DNA of 64,000 nucleotides from Petrosia ficiformis (lineage: Eukaryota; Porifera; Demospongiae; Haplosclerida; Petrosiidae), in assembly GCA_947044365.1 (NCBI GenBank), contig OX345637.1:15284916-15348915 (forward strand), written 5' to 3'. This document shows positions 11,535 to 22,670 of this stretch, piece after piece. The first letter of the stretch is position 1. The number at the start of each line of letters is the position of its first letter. The notes under the pieces are model-generated. The model did no database searches and had not been told where the DNA came from. It saw only the letters and a program-made list of their open reading frames with translations. Made by a program: the position numbers and the translations under genes.

Positions 11535-14500
11535 GCGGTAATAGAAATGGAATATCATAAATAACAGGTATAGGTTTTTGTTGAATGGATGGTTTAATTT
11601 TACCATATGCTGAATTATGTTCAAGAGTGATGGATTGTAGAGGAACTTCTCTAGTTACAACATCATAACCATCATTAGTATCAATTTTATTTCTTCTTGT
11701 TGTTTTTTCTGACATTAAAACAAAATAGATATTAAAAAATTTAAATATATAAATTCAAGTAATGTTATACTGATGTATTAGTGGAGATAAAAGTATTATA
11801 CTACATAATATACTTACCTTTCTTTTTATGTAGAATAGAGATCACAATCAGAATGATAATGACACTCACAACAATGATTATTAGAGTAACACCAATAACT
11901 ATACCAGCAACAGCTCCACTGTTCAAACCTGCAGAGATGTACAATAGTACTCAAATACAATGTTTCTCACACAGGGTGGTACCATGACATTCCCTACGAT
12001 TTAGTCTTGCTCCATTACCCTTTAATTTTAAACTTTATGCTGAAAAATATTGGTTTATAAAATTGATAGAACATTGTTGATCAAATGTCATGTACCACTG
12101 ATGCGCTCCTCCATGCACCCTAAATATTTATCTTAGGAAACACTGCAATATAAACTAAGTATTACAGCTGTTTAGTGGAACACAATCCACTTCTGTAGTA
12201 AATAATTGTATGAGAATTTTTTATGTATTACAAAAATTTTATATGTGAAGGATTAGCTCTAAAATTAATTGTAACTAATGAATAATGAAGTTTAACACAT
12301 TAACTGTTATAAAAATGAAAGGCTTACGACAATGTTATCTTAAATGACTATATTAACTGAAATGTGATTTATTTACTATAATATGTTAGTTTAAGTGTGC
12401 ATGTTTGTTTATGTACAATAAGATATAATATTCCTATGATTGTTTTGTGATGATCAATCTAATCATGACTGATGACTGTATATAGGCATGTAATTGTTAA
12501 ATGTAATCCATTTAACAAGTTAAAAAATCTTTATAAGATTTTAAAACTATGATTTATTGGACTCAGAATATTGAACTATCAACCTATATTTATATGAGTA
12601 AAGGTACTTATTCAATTACAAGTACAAGTGCCAAGTAAAAGTACATAAGTACTTAGAAAAATGTAGCAGTCACTCTTGTCCTGCTCCTCATATACTTTGT
12701 ATACAGCTCAGTTTCAATTTAATTACTGAACATTCACTAGCTTTATCGGACAATGTCCTACATGACTGGTTGTTACCACAACACTGCCAGTAAGAAATAT
12801 TTGGTTCATATAATAATTATTTGCGATTACATTATAATACAATTATTATACAAATGTTTCATTTACCTGAAAATCCTCCTACACTAGTGGGTATGACAGT
12901 TGATGTTAAAACAGAAGTTACTGATCTTGAGTTTGTCATTGTGGCGATAGATATGGCTATTGTATATATAATGAGTAATGTATTAATTTATATTGGAATG
13001 ATATGTCAGGTTGTATGTACAGGTAAAGAAGGTATACCTAATAGAGAAACAAAATTAGATACATAGATAGATACATAGATAGATAGATAGAAGTCTACTG
13101 TAACTAAAATAGAAATGGCTATATAGTACATATATTTAGTTAACTTAAACTAAAACCCTTTTATGTTACTGATTCCTTCTGTTTTAGTATATATAAACAC
13201 ATTCAATAGAGTGAAGACAGGTGATCCTAGATTAATAGGATTAAGCCAACTTAATACAACAGACTCTGGTTCAGGATCACCAAGAACCGCACACTTTGCT
13301 GTAGTGATGCACCGATAATCGGATCGGTAATTGGTATCGGTCATTATCGGCCATTATTATCAGTATCGGTATAGGTTATTTATGAAAAATGTAACCGATA
13401 TTGTAAAAAGGTGTACCAATAATGTCATTTCAGGTGATTAAGGCATCATTAATTGCTTTTAGAATACTTATAAAATGCTCATTATCATTGAAAGAATCAG
13501 AATCCAGAAGGTAGATTTAATATCGGATCGGTATGGGTTATCGGTACATATCTAAAGTAATTATCGGTTTATCAGAATATCGGTAAAATCTCATATTGGT
13601 GCACCACTACTTTGCTGCATTGATGAAGGAACATTGACGGAGGAACTGATGAACCAAATACTGAATAATATAATATAACTAAATAGTGTTAATAATTATA
13701 GTTACATGTTGGGTGTAAGTTATATATTTACATGCAATATATTGCCACAAACATTCTGAAAATCTTGTTGAATGTGAATAATGAATTAGCAACTCAGTAT
13801 TTGATAATCAGGGTTCTATCTACAGAGGGGGTTTCCTCTCAAACTCTTCACCTTTCCCACTGTTAGTATGACATGTGGATATGTTTACTACATTGAAATT
13901 CTTTACCGCTTAATTAAAATAACACAGTCTTTCTGAATTACTGTAAAATTTGATTTGTCACATATTTGAAGTTACAAGTTAATGCCTGCCCTTTATGCGC
14001 CATGCCCATTAATTGATCGAGCCCTGGAATCACACATTTTTTAAAACTGTGCGTACTCGCGTAAATGACCCAAGAATATATATAGACACATAATTATGGT
14101 ACTGGCCATAATAACAGATAAACTAGTGTATATAGAGGAAAAAACATCCCTGATTGCTTTACAAATTTAAGTGAAGACAAAAATATCCCATATATGACTG
14201 CTTTGTGGTGTCCAGCATTCAGTAATCATGGCTGACTTTATCATGCCTAAAACACATCAGCTTATTATAGTTATTATTTTGATTATCTACTCTCCTGACC
14301 TTTCAAAGGACCTTGTAGAACTTTAGGAATATATTTCAGGCAGAATAGCTAGCTACTCGTTCCAGTTTCTACGTAAGCTACTTAGCTACAGGCAGCTTTC
14401 GTGGTCTGTAGACTCGTGTATAGCTCGAGCGCGCGTTCTTTTTACACGCCACGCCCATTAATTGACCGAGCCCCCCGGGATGACGCAACTTCCTTAACTA

Positions 14501-14786
14501 CGTATACAACGCATACTCGCGCAGGTGGACACAAGAAAATATATATAATTATATAATTATATATATATATATATATAGTTCGAACCCGTGGGAAAGCAAT
14601 CATAGGGATGTCCCTACGGGCCATAATAACAAATAACACATAACAAATAACAAATAACAAACTAGCACTGTCATGACCGGATCTTCACTATGTGGCAAAG
14701 CAATATTACACATGTGTGAAACAAACAATTTTTATTTGTAAAACGTAATACACCAATATTATGTCTTACGTATATATAATTATATA

Positions 14787-14826
<40 letters not shown>

Positions 14827-17165
14827 AAGGTTATAACACCCTACGAGTGCTATATAATCACCGAGCACGAGGGCCGTAGGCCCTAGGGCGAGGTGATTAT
14901 AATTCTGATATAGCATGAGTAGGCGTGTTATAATCAATATATTTCATGAAAGACAAAACCTTTGTTGATGTCTGATGCTTCTCCTACCTTTTGTCGGCAC
15001 TTTGGAGAAGGTAAGCGTTGTTTTCTTGTAGTCTGTTTCGACAGCAGGTTTTATATCTGACCACAGGGTGCTATATAGATCTGATATATAAACCTGTGGT
15101 TTACTTTGATGTTTCGCCGTATTGGGATATATATATAATATATTATATATATATATATGTCATTGCTCATTTGTATGGGTTTGAGTACACTAAGTACAAT
15201 AATTATGTTGCCCCTAATTACTATGCAATTTGCATTCTATATTGTATTGTTTCTGCTAACATTCTTTATTATGCCATATAATAGTCAATAGAAATAAATT
15301 ACTACTTTTACGTCATGTACACATATTCTTATCACGAATTTATATTTTGTAATCATAACTTAGATTCAGTAGAACACATGTAAAAATTACATATTTAAAG
15401 TATGTGAGCTACAAGCATGTACAAAAATCTCATTTACCTGAAGAATCTCCTGGTATGACAGTTGATGTTGTTGTACTGGTTGGTTCGATTGATAGTGTTG
15501 ATGTGATAGAGATGGCTAGTATATAATGAGTAACGTATTAATGTAAAGTTATTTTATTATTATAATTCACAATTGCTGATGTCACCACTGGTGGTATATT
15601 CAATATAACTACATAATAAAGGTCATTCACGTTCACTATGGCCTCAGAAACATTTTCATAACTTTAGTTTGGAATGACCAACAATCTTTTTACCTGTACC
15701 ATTTTCATATAATTATCCTTCCCGTTCTTTTATAAAGTCATCACATCCTAATTTTGAGGATATTGTGAATGTGAACAGATTTTACCCTGTGTTTTATTTG
15801 AAACAATAATTACATTAAAAACACTATGTGGCTATATTCTAGTTTTTCGTTATGAGTGCATTTCAAGGGTGGAAAAAAAAACAAACTTATCAACAGAATA
15901 GAAAAAAAAACAAATAATTGTAGAATAGTCATCTGATAAAATATTCAGTGAGGTGAGTATCAAATTATCAATCACACTGGACTGTCACAGTAAATCTTTA
16001 ATACATGAAATAGTTTCAAACAATAACACTATAAAAATTATTATTATTCTTCTTTAATTAACAAAGACGCATACTTAGTGACCAAAGATCTTGATTTGCT
16101 GTTCAAAGTACCTCAAGAACAGCTTATAAGAAATATCAAATCTCTTGCTAGACAGTTACACACAGTAAAGGTTCTACCTTATTCCTTCCTCCAGGCAATC
16201 ATGTGAGATAATGTCATTGATACATACAATAGAATTATTATAAAAACCATGCTTCCTGTCTTTGGTTAGGGATATATACATCTAGGGTTATCACTACCCT
16301 TTTTGGTGGTGGTAATCATTTGAATAAAATTTTATACATGCACCACCAATTGCTACAATCGTGGTGAGAACATTGATCAAAGTGTGCATTGAAATTCCAA
16401 ACTAATTAATTTCCTGATAATGCTCTTGAGGCGGTGATAAAACATTATAAAAACACTAAGCAAATTACTGTGCTGGTTATATATTTCTAAAATAAGAAGT
16501 TAGTGTATTGCCCTTTACTACTACACACCATGGGGGCTAAGTGTACTGATTCCTCCCAACAACATTTCAAGTAATACAAAACCCTATTAACATAAATGAT
16601 TAAACAACATCCATTGTTAATACACATAGATTTATTTCAACTGTTGCTGGTCTGTTTATAAAATTTATATAGAGTTCAGAGTTCTTATGTATGACATATA
16701 ATAAATACATGTGCAGTTACAATTTAGAAAATTATATAATTATATTCACTCACTTATTATTCTCAGATCAAATCTTGATATTATTTCACCTCCTGCACCA
16801 CAACCAATTTGAGTATTATCAAATGTTTCATGAAATATTAAGATAGTGAAGTTACTACGTAATGTCTCTTGTGAAACTACATAGTTCTCAAATCCTGTTT
16901 GTCCTAGTCCTTCTGATGTGAATAATATGGTAGTCTCTACTCCATTTTTTATTAGAGTCCACTGAGTCTGTCTCTGAACTCCATCACTGATTCTAGTCAC
17001 ACTACAAAAGAAGGTCACATTCTCAGTATTCTCCACTGCTGATATTATAGGATTAGCTCCATTTATCCCTTCTGGAAATAAAGTGGTACTGAAAGTCTGA
17101 CCACTTGTCTCTCTACTGCAGTAAAGAAGCACTAAAACACTAATAACTACTAAAAACAATCTCAT
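11497..17165 (-). CDS. Gene B: minimal Ig-stalk-TM-tail receptor
   Basis: Exons 17165-16754, 15515-15438, 12956-12867, 11928-11818 and 11708-11497 join in frame through phase-1 introns to give 300 residues: signal peptide (ends ETSGQ), Ig V-like domain to residue 137, two Ser/Thr-rich stalk segments, TM helix (GIVIGVTL, ending LHKKK) and tail. All FN3 domains are lost: an FN3-1 remnant lies in an intron at 13145-13645, and of FN3-3 only the acceptor and about six codons remain near 13034. The usual tail acceptor AG is mutated to AA; the next AG, six bases on, keeps the frame. The tail has SAYGKI (fits ITIM) and VIYDIP, then a run of CAA codons ending in a stop; the ancestral SQYEEI remains downstream in another frame. 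Transcription as one unit is inferred. Confidence 0.6.
11500..11535 (-). repeat. CAA/CAG microsatellite in the gene B tail
   Basis: About twelve Gln codons (CAA, last one CAG) at the 3' end of the coding sequence, directly before the TAA stop. Genes A, C, D and H have shorter Gln-rich versions at the same place. Confidence 0.85.
13145..13645 (-). pseudogene. Dead FN3-1 exon of gene B, split by a MITE
   Basis: From the acceptor at 13645 the exon starts like FN3-1 (VPPS) but carries a small duplication. A MITE with an 8-bp target duplication follows, and then a fragment with EPESVVLSWLNPINLGSPVF that breaks off after TEGISNI into a stop. The remaining third of the domain and its donor are gone. 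The fragment around WLNPINLGSPVFTL is otherwise nearly identical to genes C, D, F and H. Confidence 0.85.
13302..13609. mobile_element. hAT-type MITE (308 bp) with 8-bp target duplication
   Basis: Termini TAGTGATGCACC and GGTGCACCACTA are inverted repeats. The flanks are identical 8-bp copies CTTTGCTG (13294-13301 and 13610-13617), the duplication length of hAT transposases. The interior is rich in CGGT/ATCGG and has no open frame. It interrupts the FN3-1 exon of gene B. Confidence 0.85.
14415..14640. repeat. Dispersed repeat copy with AT microsatellite
   Basis: Best copy of the family also seen at 7300, 32405, 40425 and 59345. It has GC-richer ends (GCTCGAGCGCGCG and GGGATGTCCCTACGGGCC), an internal AT tract and AGTTCGAACCCGTGGGAAAG near the right end. 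Confidence 0.6.
14769..14940. repeat. AT microsatellite and imperfect hairpin
   Basis: An AT tract (14769-14823) precedes an imperfect inverted repeat: GGTTATAACACCCTACGAGT (about 14828) pairs with the end near 14933, around a GC-rich centre CGAGGGCCGTAGGCCC. It resembles the centre of the foldback near 59744-59868. Confidence 0.55.
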
Positions 17166-17263
17166 CTTTCTTTAAGCCTTGCGTTGATGGACACTAGTTC
17201 GAGCAATTAGTGCTGGGAGATACTGATACCGACGCCTCAGGCTCAGGTAGTCTCACGCTGTTG

Positions 17264-17561
17264 ACGTTTCGCTAAAATCATATTATACATTCACGTGACA
17301 CTGCGTGAGCGTGATTTCTTTACAATTTGAAAAACGCTCAGAATTCTAACTTACTTTGCTGGGTAGAAGATCTCCTAAGAAAGCCACAGATACCAGAATG
17401 GTTGTTCGTTATTGTAGAAACACAGCAAGGTGAGTTTTTGAATGTTAGTCTCCAGTTACATTATAATAGAATGTTTGTGGTGAAGTCATATGACCAGACC
17501 AAACTAATTAATGTAAAATTTCCACAAAATCTGTCACAGTTATCTCATTTTAGCGAAACGT
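17264..17561. repeat. Inverted-repeat element of about 298 bp
   Basis: ACGTTTCGCTAAAAT at 17264-17278 and its reverse complement at 17547-17561 form 15-bp inverted ends. The interior has an 87-codon open frame on plus without recognisable domains. The element ends about 100 bp upstream of the gene B ATG and may contribute to its promoter. Confidence 0.55.
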
Positions 17562-18112
17562 TGGCGATCACTGCCACACCTCTAGTATGACACACACCCA
17601 TTTACTCAGACGTTTATATAACCACGTGAATTACGCGCATGCGTATTACAAATTATAGTTATTATCGGCATGCGCAGGGCCAAGTAGTGTGAACCAAAAA
17701 CATTTAACCGGTATCTCAAACAGACCTGAACAGTCAAGCCTGTGACGAGCTCATCTGGAGCCCACAAATGCACATGATAATATTGATTGCTGATCTGAGT
17801 AGAGAGAAGTTTAAACGACATCCTAGCCAATTCATTATTATAGTATATGATGTGTCATATTAAATTGATATTAGGTTTGCAAGCAACTTGAACAGCAAGA
17901 CCCATACCTCCAGCTGCAGGAAAAACTAATGGAGTAAAACACTCTTGTTCAATCACCCTCTCTCTCTCTTTTATATTGTTCATGTTTTCTGTAACACGAG
18001 GGAAAGGAACGACTTGCATTTGAATGTGCGTAGTGATTGAACACTCCTACATCAGAAAATGAACTCTGCTGAGCACAATCCCAAAATCCTTATGCAACAA
18101 TTAATATATAGA

Positions 18113-18116
<4 letters not shown>

Positions 18117-18166
<50 letters not shown>

Positions 18167-18177
18167 ATATATATATA

Positions 18178-18222
<45 letters not shown>

Positions 18223-18235
18223 TAATTATAATATA
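18117..18235. repeat. AT dinucleotide microsatellite
   Basis: Nearly pure TA repeat of about 120 bp. Similar shorter tracts occur at about 14536-14578, 38905-38943, 40492-40532 and 59497-59540. Confidence 0.95.
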
Positions 18236-18289
18236 TATCATAGCTAGTATAATAATTATAATGATGACAATAATGATTATAGTTAATAA

Positions 18290-19020
18290 GTACAGCTCTT
18301 TGTCTGTTGCTTTATAGCAGTATAGGTACTTATATGGAGTGGTTTGTTTAATTTTGTGTCCTACGTTAACCTCCCATGTTATTACTATCTCAACTTTGTC
18401 GCATGCTTTTTGGGTTTTGATATCCCTACATTTTCTTTCATTTTCATTTTAAATGTTTTTTGTTGTTCTTGTTTACATTGTTTTTCTGAATGGTGGTATA
18501 TTTTTAGTGGATTATAGAAATACTGGTCTAAGGTATATATCAGATAAATCATAATCATAAACACCTCAATGTTTACAGCATAATTATATACGCAGGCACA
18601 ATTACAATGCTTGTTCATCATTTCAGGTTAATCTTTTGTATATATGAATTATTTATGAGTTGATGATCATTTTCTTTCCCTTACAGATGATCTACAGCAT
18701 TGTCTGCACTCCCACAAGAAGTAGTGTCAGTCACTGTGTCAACCATTTAGCATTCCAACGCTTATTATAGTATTAATAATTTTATTATTATTATTATCAG
18801 TATAATTATTATACAATAGTTTAAATATTACAATCTTTATTAAAAATTATTATTAAAATGTATTTGCTTACAAATATTATTAACATGCTTATGATCCAAC
18901 ATAACCAGCACTTTTTTTTCACATAGCGACTCAATAGTCTGAAGACACAAATGTGCATGAACAATTCAATTCCACGTGGTTTGAATACACTTAATTTTCA
19001 AAATGGAGTCCTTTTCATGT
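18290..19020. repeat. Truncated copy of the 1-kb composite repeat
   Basis: Carries the right arm of the foldback (GCATGCTTTTTGGGTTTTGA) followed by the block with CACAAGAAGTAGTGTCAGTC and the block AATTCCACGTG...AATGGAGTCC, in the same order as at 21502-22510 and 25392-26510. The left arm is incomplete. Confidence 0.65.
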
Positions 19021-20473
19021 TATATATGTAAATCACCTCTCATAGTCCCAGATCTACCAGGTTTCCATCAATTGATAGGAAACAGGTAATTGGCTTTTAT
19101 AGTGTGCCATACGTATGTACATTTTGATCAACGACTGATGTTCTGTGAATGTAAATACATGTTTAATGATAAAAATGGTTGCTAAGTATGTATTGTAAAG
19201 GTTTCAAAGTACACTGTTACAAATGGGGTGCTCCAGTGGTTGTTTATATTTTATACCCCTAAGGGTATAGTTAAGTTGCCATGGAAATGTTTGATCTTTC
19301 CTCTGAAACTGGGTTGTGTCTGAAGTTGATATCATTGTTAAATGTTGTATTTACTGTTATATTTAGAATGGATATCAAAAGTCATGTATATCTCTACACT
19401 TTTCTGTTGTACCCCTATGGGTATCAAATATAAACAACAACTGGAGCACCTTATTTTTAACAGTGTACATTACTGTTTTATTGTCACTTTCTACAATTTA
19501 CATTAGAAAATGATTGGTTGCTTCACCAAAAACTTTGTAATGGCCACTTAGCAAAACATGTGACACTAATGTTGCTGTATAACTTTTTGTGTTTTGACAT
19601 TCACTTATAGTACATAGGGGGCCTAACATCATACTTTACCAATTAAGGTGTATATAATTATACTTGTTATGAGATGCACAGATTCTCCCACGTGTAAAAC
19701 TATTCCGCAATGAGATATGATTTACTTCGTTAAGTAAATATTAAATGAGTTATATCATCCAGATGCCTACATACACTGACATCCTTTAGCTGATCATAAA
19801 ATAGCTAATAGTGTAGGGAGATCATTGAATTCCATAGAAGCAAAATTAGATTCATAATTATTTAGAGTAGTTAAGGTAGTATGTGTACTATAAATAAAAT
19901 AATATTGAAAGTATACATTCATATTGACTAAGAGATACAAACAGAATCCAAACAAATGTAATTATACTGTTCTAACAACAGGTTACAAATTAGCATACAG
20001 TATATATATTAAGTTACACTGAAAAATAAAATAGTAATAAATTTAGTGGTTATTATACTTTGTACTAATTATATTCAATTTTAGGGTGCTGTCTACTCAT
20101 ATTTCATGTCAAAGATTTAGTATAATTTACTATAGTACATGTAATTATATTTGGCCATGAAAAGGCTTTGTAAACCTGGAAACACTTAATTTAATTTAAA
20201 CCTTTCAAAATTTGGTCAGAGTTGGAGGGGCTGATGCCATGAGACTATCCATATGTTATGAAAATCAAAATTATTGAAAATTCATCAAAATAATATGACA
20301 TGCTATAAAATTAATTATAGTAAAATTGATAAAATTCAGCTGAATAAAACACTAAATGTAGCTACAAGTATCAGAACAAGACTTGCAGAAGTAAACCCTA
20401 AAATAAAGAAAACAAGTATAAATTGCAAAGATTTGGCAATTAGTTTGTTGTTTAGGATACATGCATTACTTAC

Positions 20474-21357
20474 CAGATAGAGGGTGAAGCTACTTGAACT
20501 GCAACATCATAATTCAGAGTTGCAAATTTAACAGATGTAAAAACAGTACAAGTATATCTTCCACTGTTTGCAGCAGTCACAGAATTAGTAACCGTATAAT
20601 TTGGTTGATTAGTGATGGTCATTTCCTCATCTGAGTTTAGTGTTAACACAATAGTATAGTCTGTGGGATTAGATCCAGATACACTGCAGTTAATGAAAAG
20701 AGTATCTCCCTCAGTTAGATCGAGGTTGATTGTACTTCCATCGTTACCACTTTTAAGCTCAGGACCATCTACAAAAACATATAGTAGTCTAATAGATTTG
20801 TTATAACATTATCCTTCACTCACATACACGATTAAATCAAAAGATTCACTTCCTTCTCCTACACCATTATCACTGGTTATACTGTAGTTCCTCTAATAGT
20901 ATATGTAGTATATGTTCCATTGTCACTTCTCTGAAGATTTGTAATAGTAATGGATGTGTTTGTGATGACAATATTATCTTCATTTGACAGAATTACTCCA
21001 TCTCTTGTCCAAATGACACCAGAAGGTTCTGGGTTAGCTTCTACAGTAGAGTTTGCGAAAAAATTTTCTCCCTCAAATTTCATGAAGACAAGTTGGGGGA
21101 AGCTGTAGCTTGCAGGGACTATTGAATACATAAATTAAATATTATTAAAAAAGTTAAATATTATTTTTTTAAAGTTTGACTATATATAAACTAACATAGT
21201 ACATTGAGAGTGAATGTGACAGTATTAGTGTCATCTGTACAGGTGAACACAGCTCCAGTCAGATTACGTTGCACATTTATGAGGTAGAAATTACGTGTTG
21301 AATCAATGGGACTTCTAGGAACATCAATATCAGGGATGACGGTGAGTGTAATGTCTG
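20474..21357 (-). pseudogene. Pseudogene of a second Ig family, copy 1
   Basis: Three exon remnants in order. 21357-21196 is an open 162-nt partial Ig exon ending in FTLNVL, phase 1 on both sides. About 21119-20830 is an Ig exon (NSTVEANPEPSGVIWTRDG and SDNGTY) disrupted by a roughly 26-bp internal duplication that brings a stop. 20768-20474 is an Ig exon (LTEGDTLFINC and SGRYTCTV) with four extra bases near its donor that break the frame. No signal exon, TM or tail is present nearby. The same three exons recur at 37221-38025 on the opposite strand with different lesions, so both copies decayed independently. Confidence 0.75.
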
Positions 21358-21501
21358 CTGCAGTATGTACTAATCATACAATAATATTATATTGAATATG
21401 TTATTTGTAATTCGTATATAGAAGTACTAGATCTAATCAATCTCAAGAAATAGCAGAGAGTACAGTATAGTAATCTCTCTCATAACAATCATAATTATAC
21501 C

Positions 21502-21790
21502 AGAATAATAAAAAAAACATTTCCAATAAAAATGAAAGAAGATGTAGGGATGTCAAAACCCAAAAAGCATGCGAACAAGGTTAGGTGGGACCTACAATTA
21601 AACAAACCACTTCCATATAACCCTACATAAGTACAGCTCTTTGTATTTTGCTTTATAGTGGTGTAAGTACTTATGTTGGGTTATATGGAAGTGGTTTGTT
21701 TAATTGTGGGACCCCACCTAACCTTGTTCGCATGCTTTTTGGGTTTTGACATCCTTTCATTTTTATTGGAAATTTTTTTTATTATTCTTG
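21502..21790. repeat. Foldback repeat (long inverted arms), copy 1
   Basis: Two arms of roughly 130-140 bp face each other around a short spacer: AAAACCCAAAAAGCATGCGA on the left is answered by GCATGCTTTTTGGGTTTTGA on the right, and AACAAACCACTTCCATATAA by its complement. Ends are AGAATAATA and ATTATTCTTG. It can form a near-perfect hairpin, typical of foldback MITEs. Confidence 0.85.
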
Positions 21791-22510
21791 TTTCCATTGT
21801 TTTTTTTTTCCTGAATGGTGTGAATATTTTTTGTACATTGAAGAAATACTGGTTTAAGTTATATATCATATGAAATCATTCAATCATAAATCCATTAAAA
21901 TTTGTTCATCAATGAAGGTCAGTCTTTTGTATATATATATCAATTATTTATGATTTGATTATCATTCTCTTTCACTTCATTTATAGCAATATCTGCAGTC
22001 ATACAAGAAGTAGTGTCAGTCATTATATCAACCAAATGGCATTCCAATGTTATCATAGTATATAATATGGCCTAACAATTATATTCATTATTATTTGCTC
22101 ACACATTTATTACTGAGTATACAAATGCGCATGCGCAATTAAATTTCACGTGCTTTGAGTAATGATGAAAATGGCGTCCAATTCGAGATCAATTCTTTGT
22201 AGTCGTTGAGACTCTCTTCTTTCATAGTATCTGAAGATATCATCTTGCTACTTTAAGACCAGAAGTTTACTATGAATGTGACTGGAATAGTGCTAGAATC
22301 ATTGTGATAGTTCAACAAACAAAAAAATGATTTGTCTGGAAAATATGATGAAGATTTTGCCAGTTTTGCCACTCGCCGGTTCTCTACCTTAAAGACTATC
22401 TTTGGCCATCAGCAAGGTGTTGGTAGTCATAAAAATGAACAGGCATGTGTGTATAGAAATTTATGTGTATATATTACCAGAGATTTCAGCTCATCACTAG
22501 CAATTGAAAT
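21791..22510. repeat. Rest of the 1-kb composite repeat, copy 1
   Basis: Sequence following the foldback that recurs at about 25705-26510, including AATGGCGTCCAATTCGAGAT, CTGAAGATATCATCT and TTTTGCCACTCGCCGGTTCT. A 70-codon open frame (22332-22544) begins in the repeat and is not supported as a gene. Confidence 0.7.
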
Positions 22511-22612
22511 TGAAATGTATGCCCTTCTTTTTATAGTTTATTAAACTATATAAGAATAACATTAAATATTATTATTATTATCAATCTTAATTCATCAAAA
22601 TTAACTACTTCA

Positions 22613-22618
22613 TTTATT
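22613..22618 (-). promoter_or_regulatory. Putative poly(A) signal of gene C
   Basis: AATAAA on the minus strand, about 53 bases downstream of the gene C stop codon. Confidence 0.5.
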
Positions 22619-22670
22619 ACTTATTCATACACAAACACACACACACACACACACAAACATAATTATATAC

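Larger units (their letters stand above)
17166..20473. other. Upstream region of gene B; repeats only
   Basis: Contains an inverted-repeat element (17264-17561), an AT microsatellite (about 18117-18235) and a truncated copy of the 1-kb repeat (about 18290-19020). At 20080-20200 is a copy of the dispersed repeat containing TTTAGGGTGCTGTCTACTCA. No receptor exon was found between the gene B start and the pseudogene at 20474. Confidence 0.45.

Noticed and set aside
13145..13292. FN3-1 fragment as a functional exon of gene B
   Set aside because: Interrupted by a MITE, frameshifted and missing its donor.
14577..14600. GTTCGAACCC, similar to a tRNA T-arm or B box (also at 40556)
   Set aside because: No matching acceptor, D or anticodon arm; it is part of a dispersed repeat. 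A tRNA-derived SINE is possible but the A box spacing is wrong.
17327..17590. 87-codon plus-strand open frame upstream of gene B
   Set aside because: Lies inside an inverted-repeat element and has no domain or splice context.
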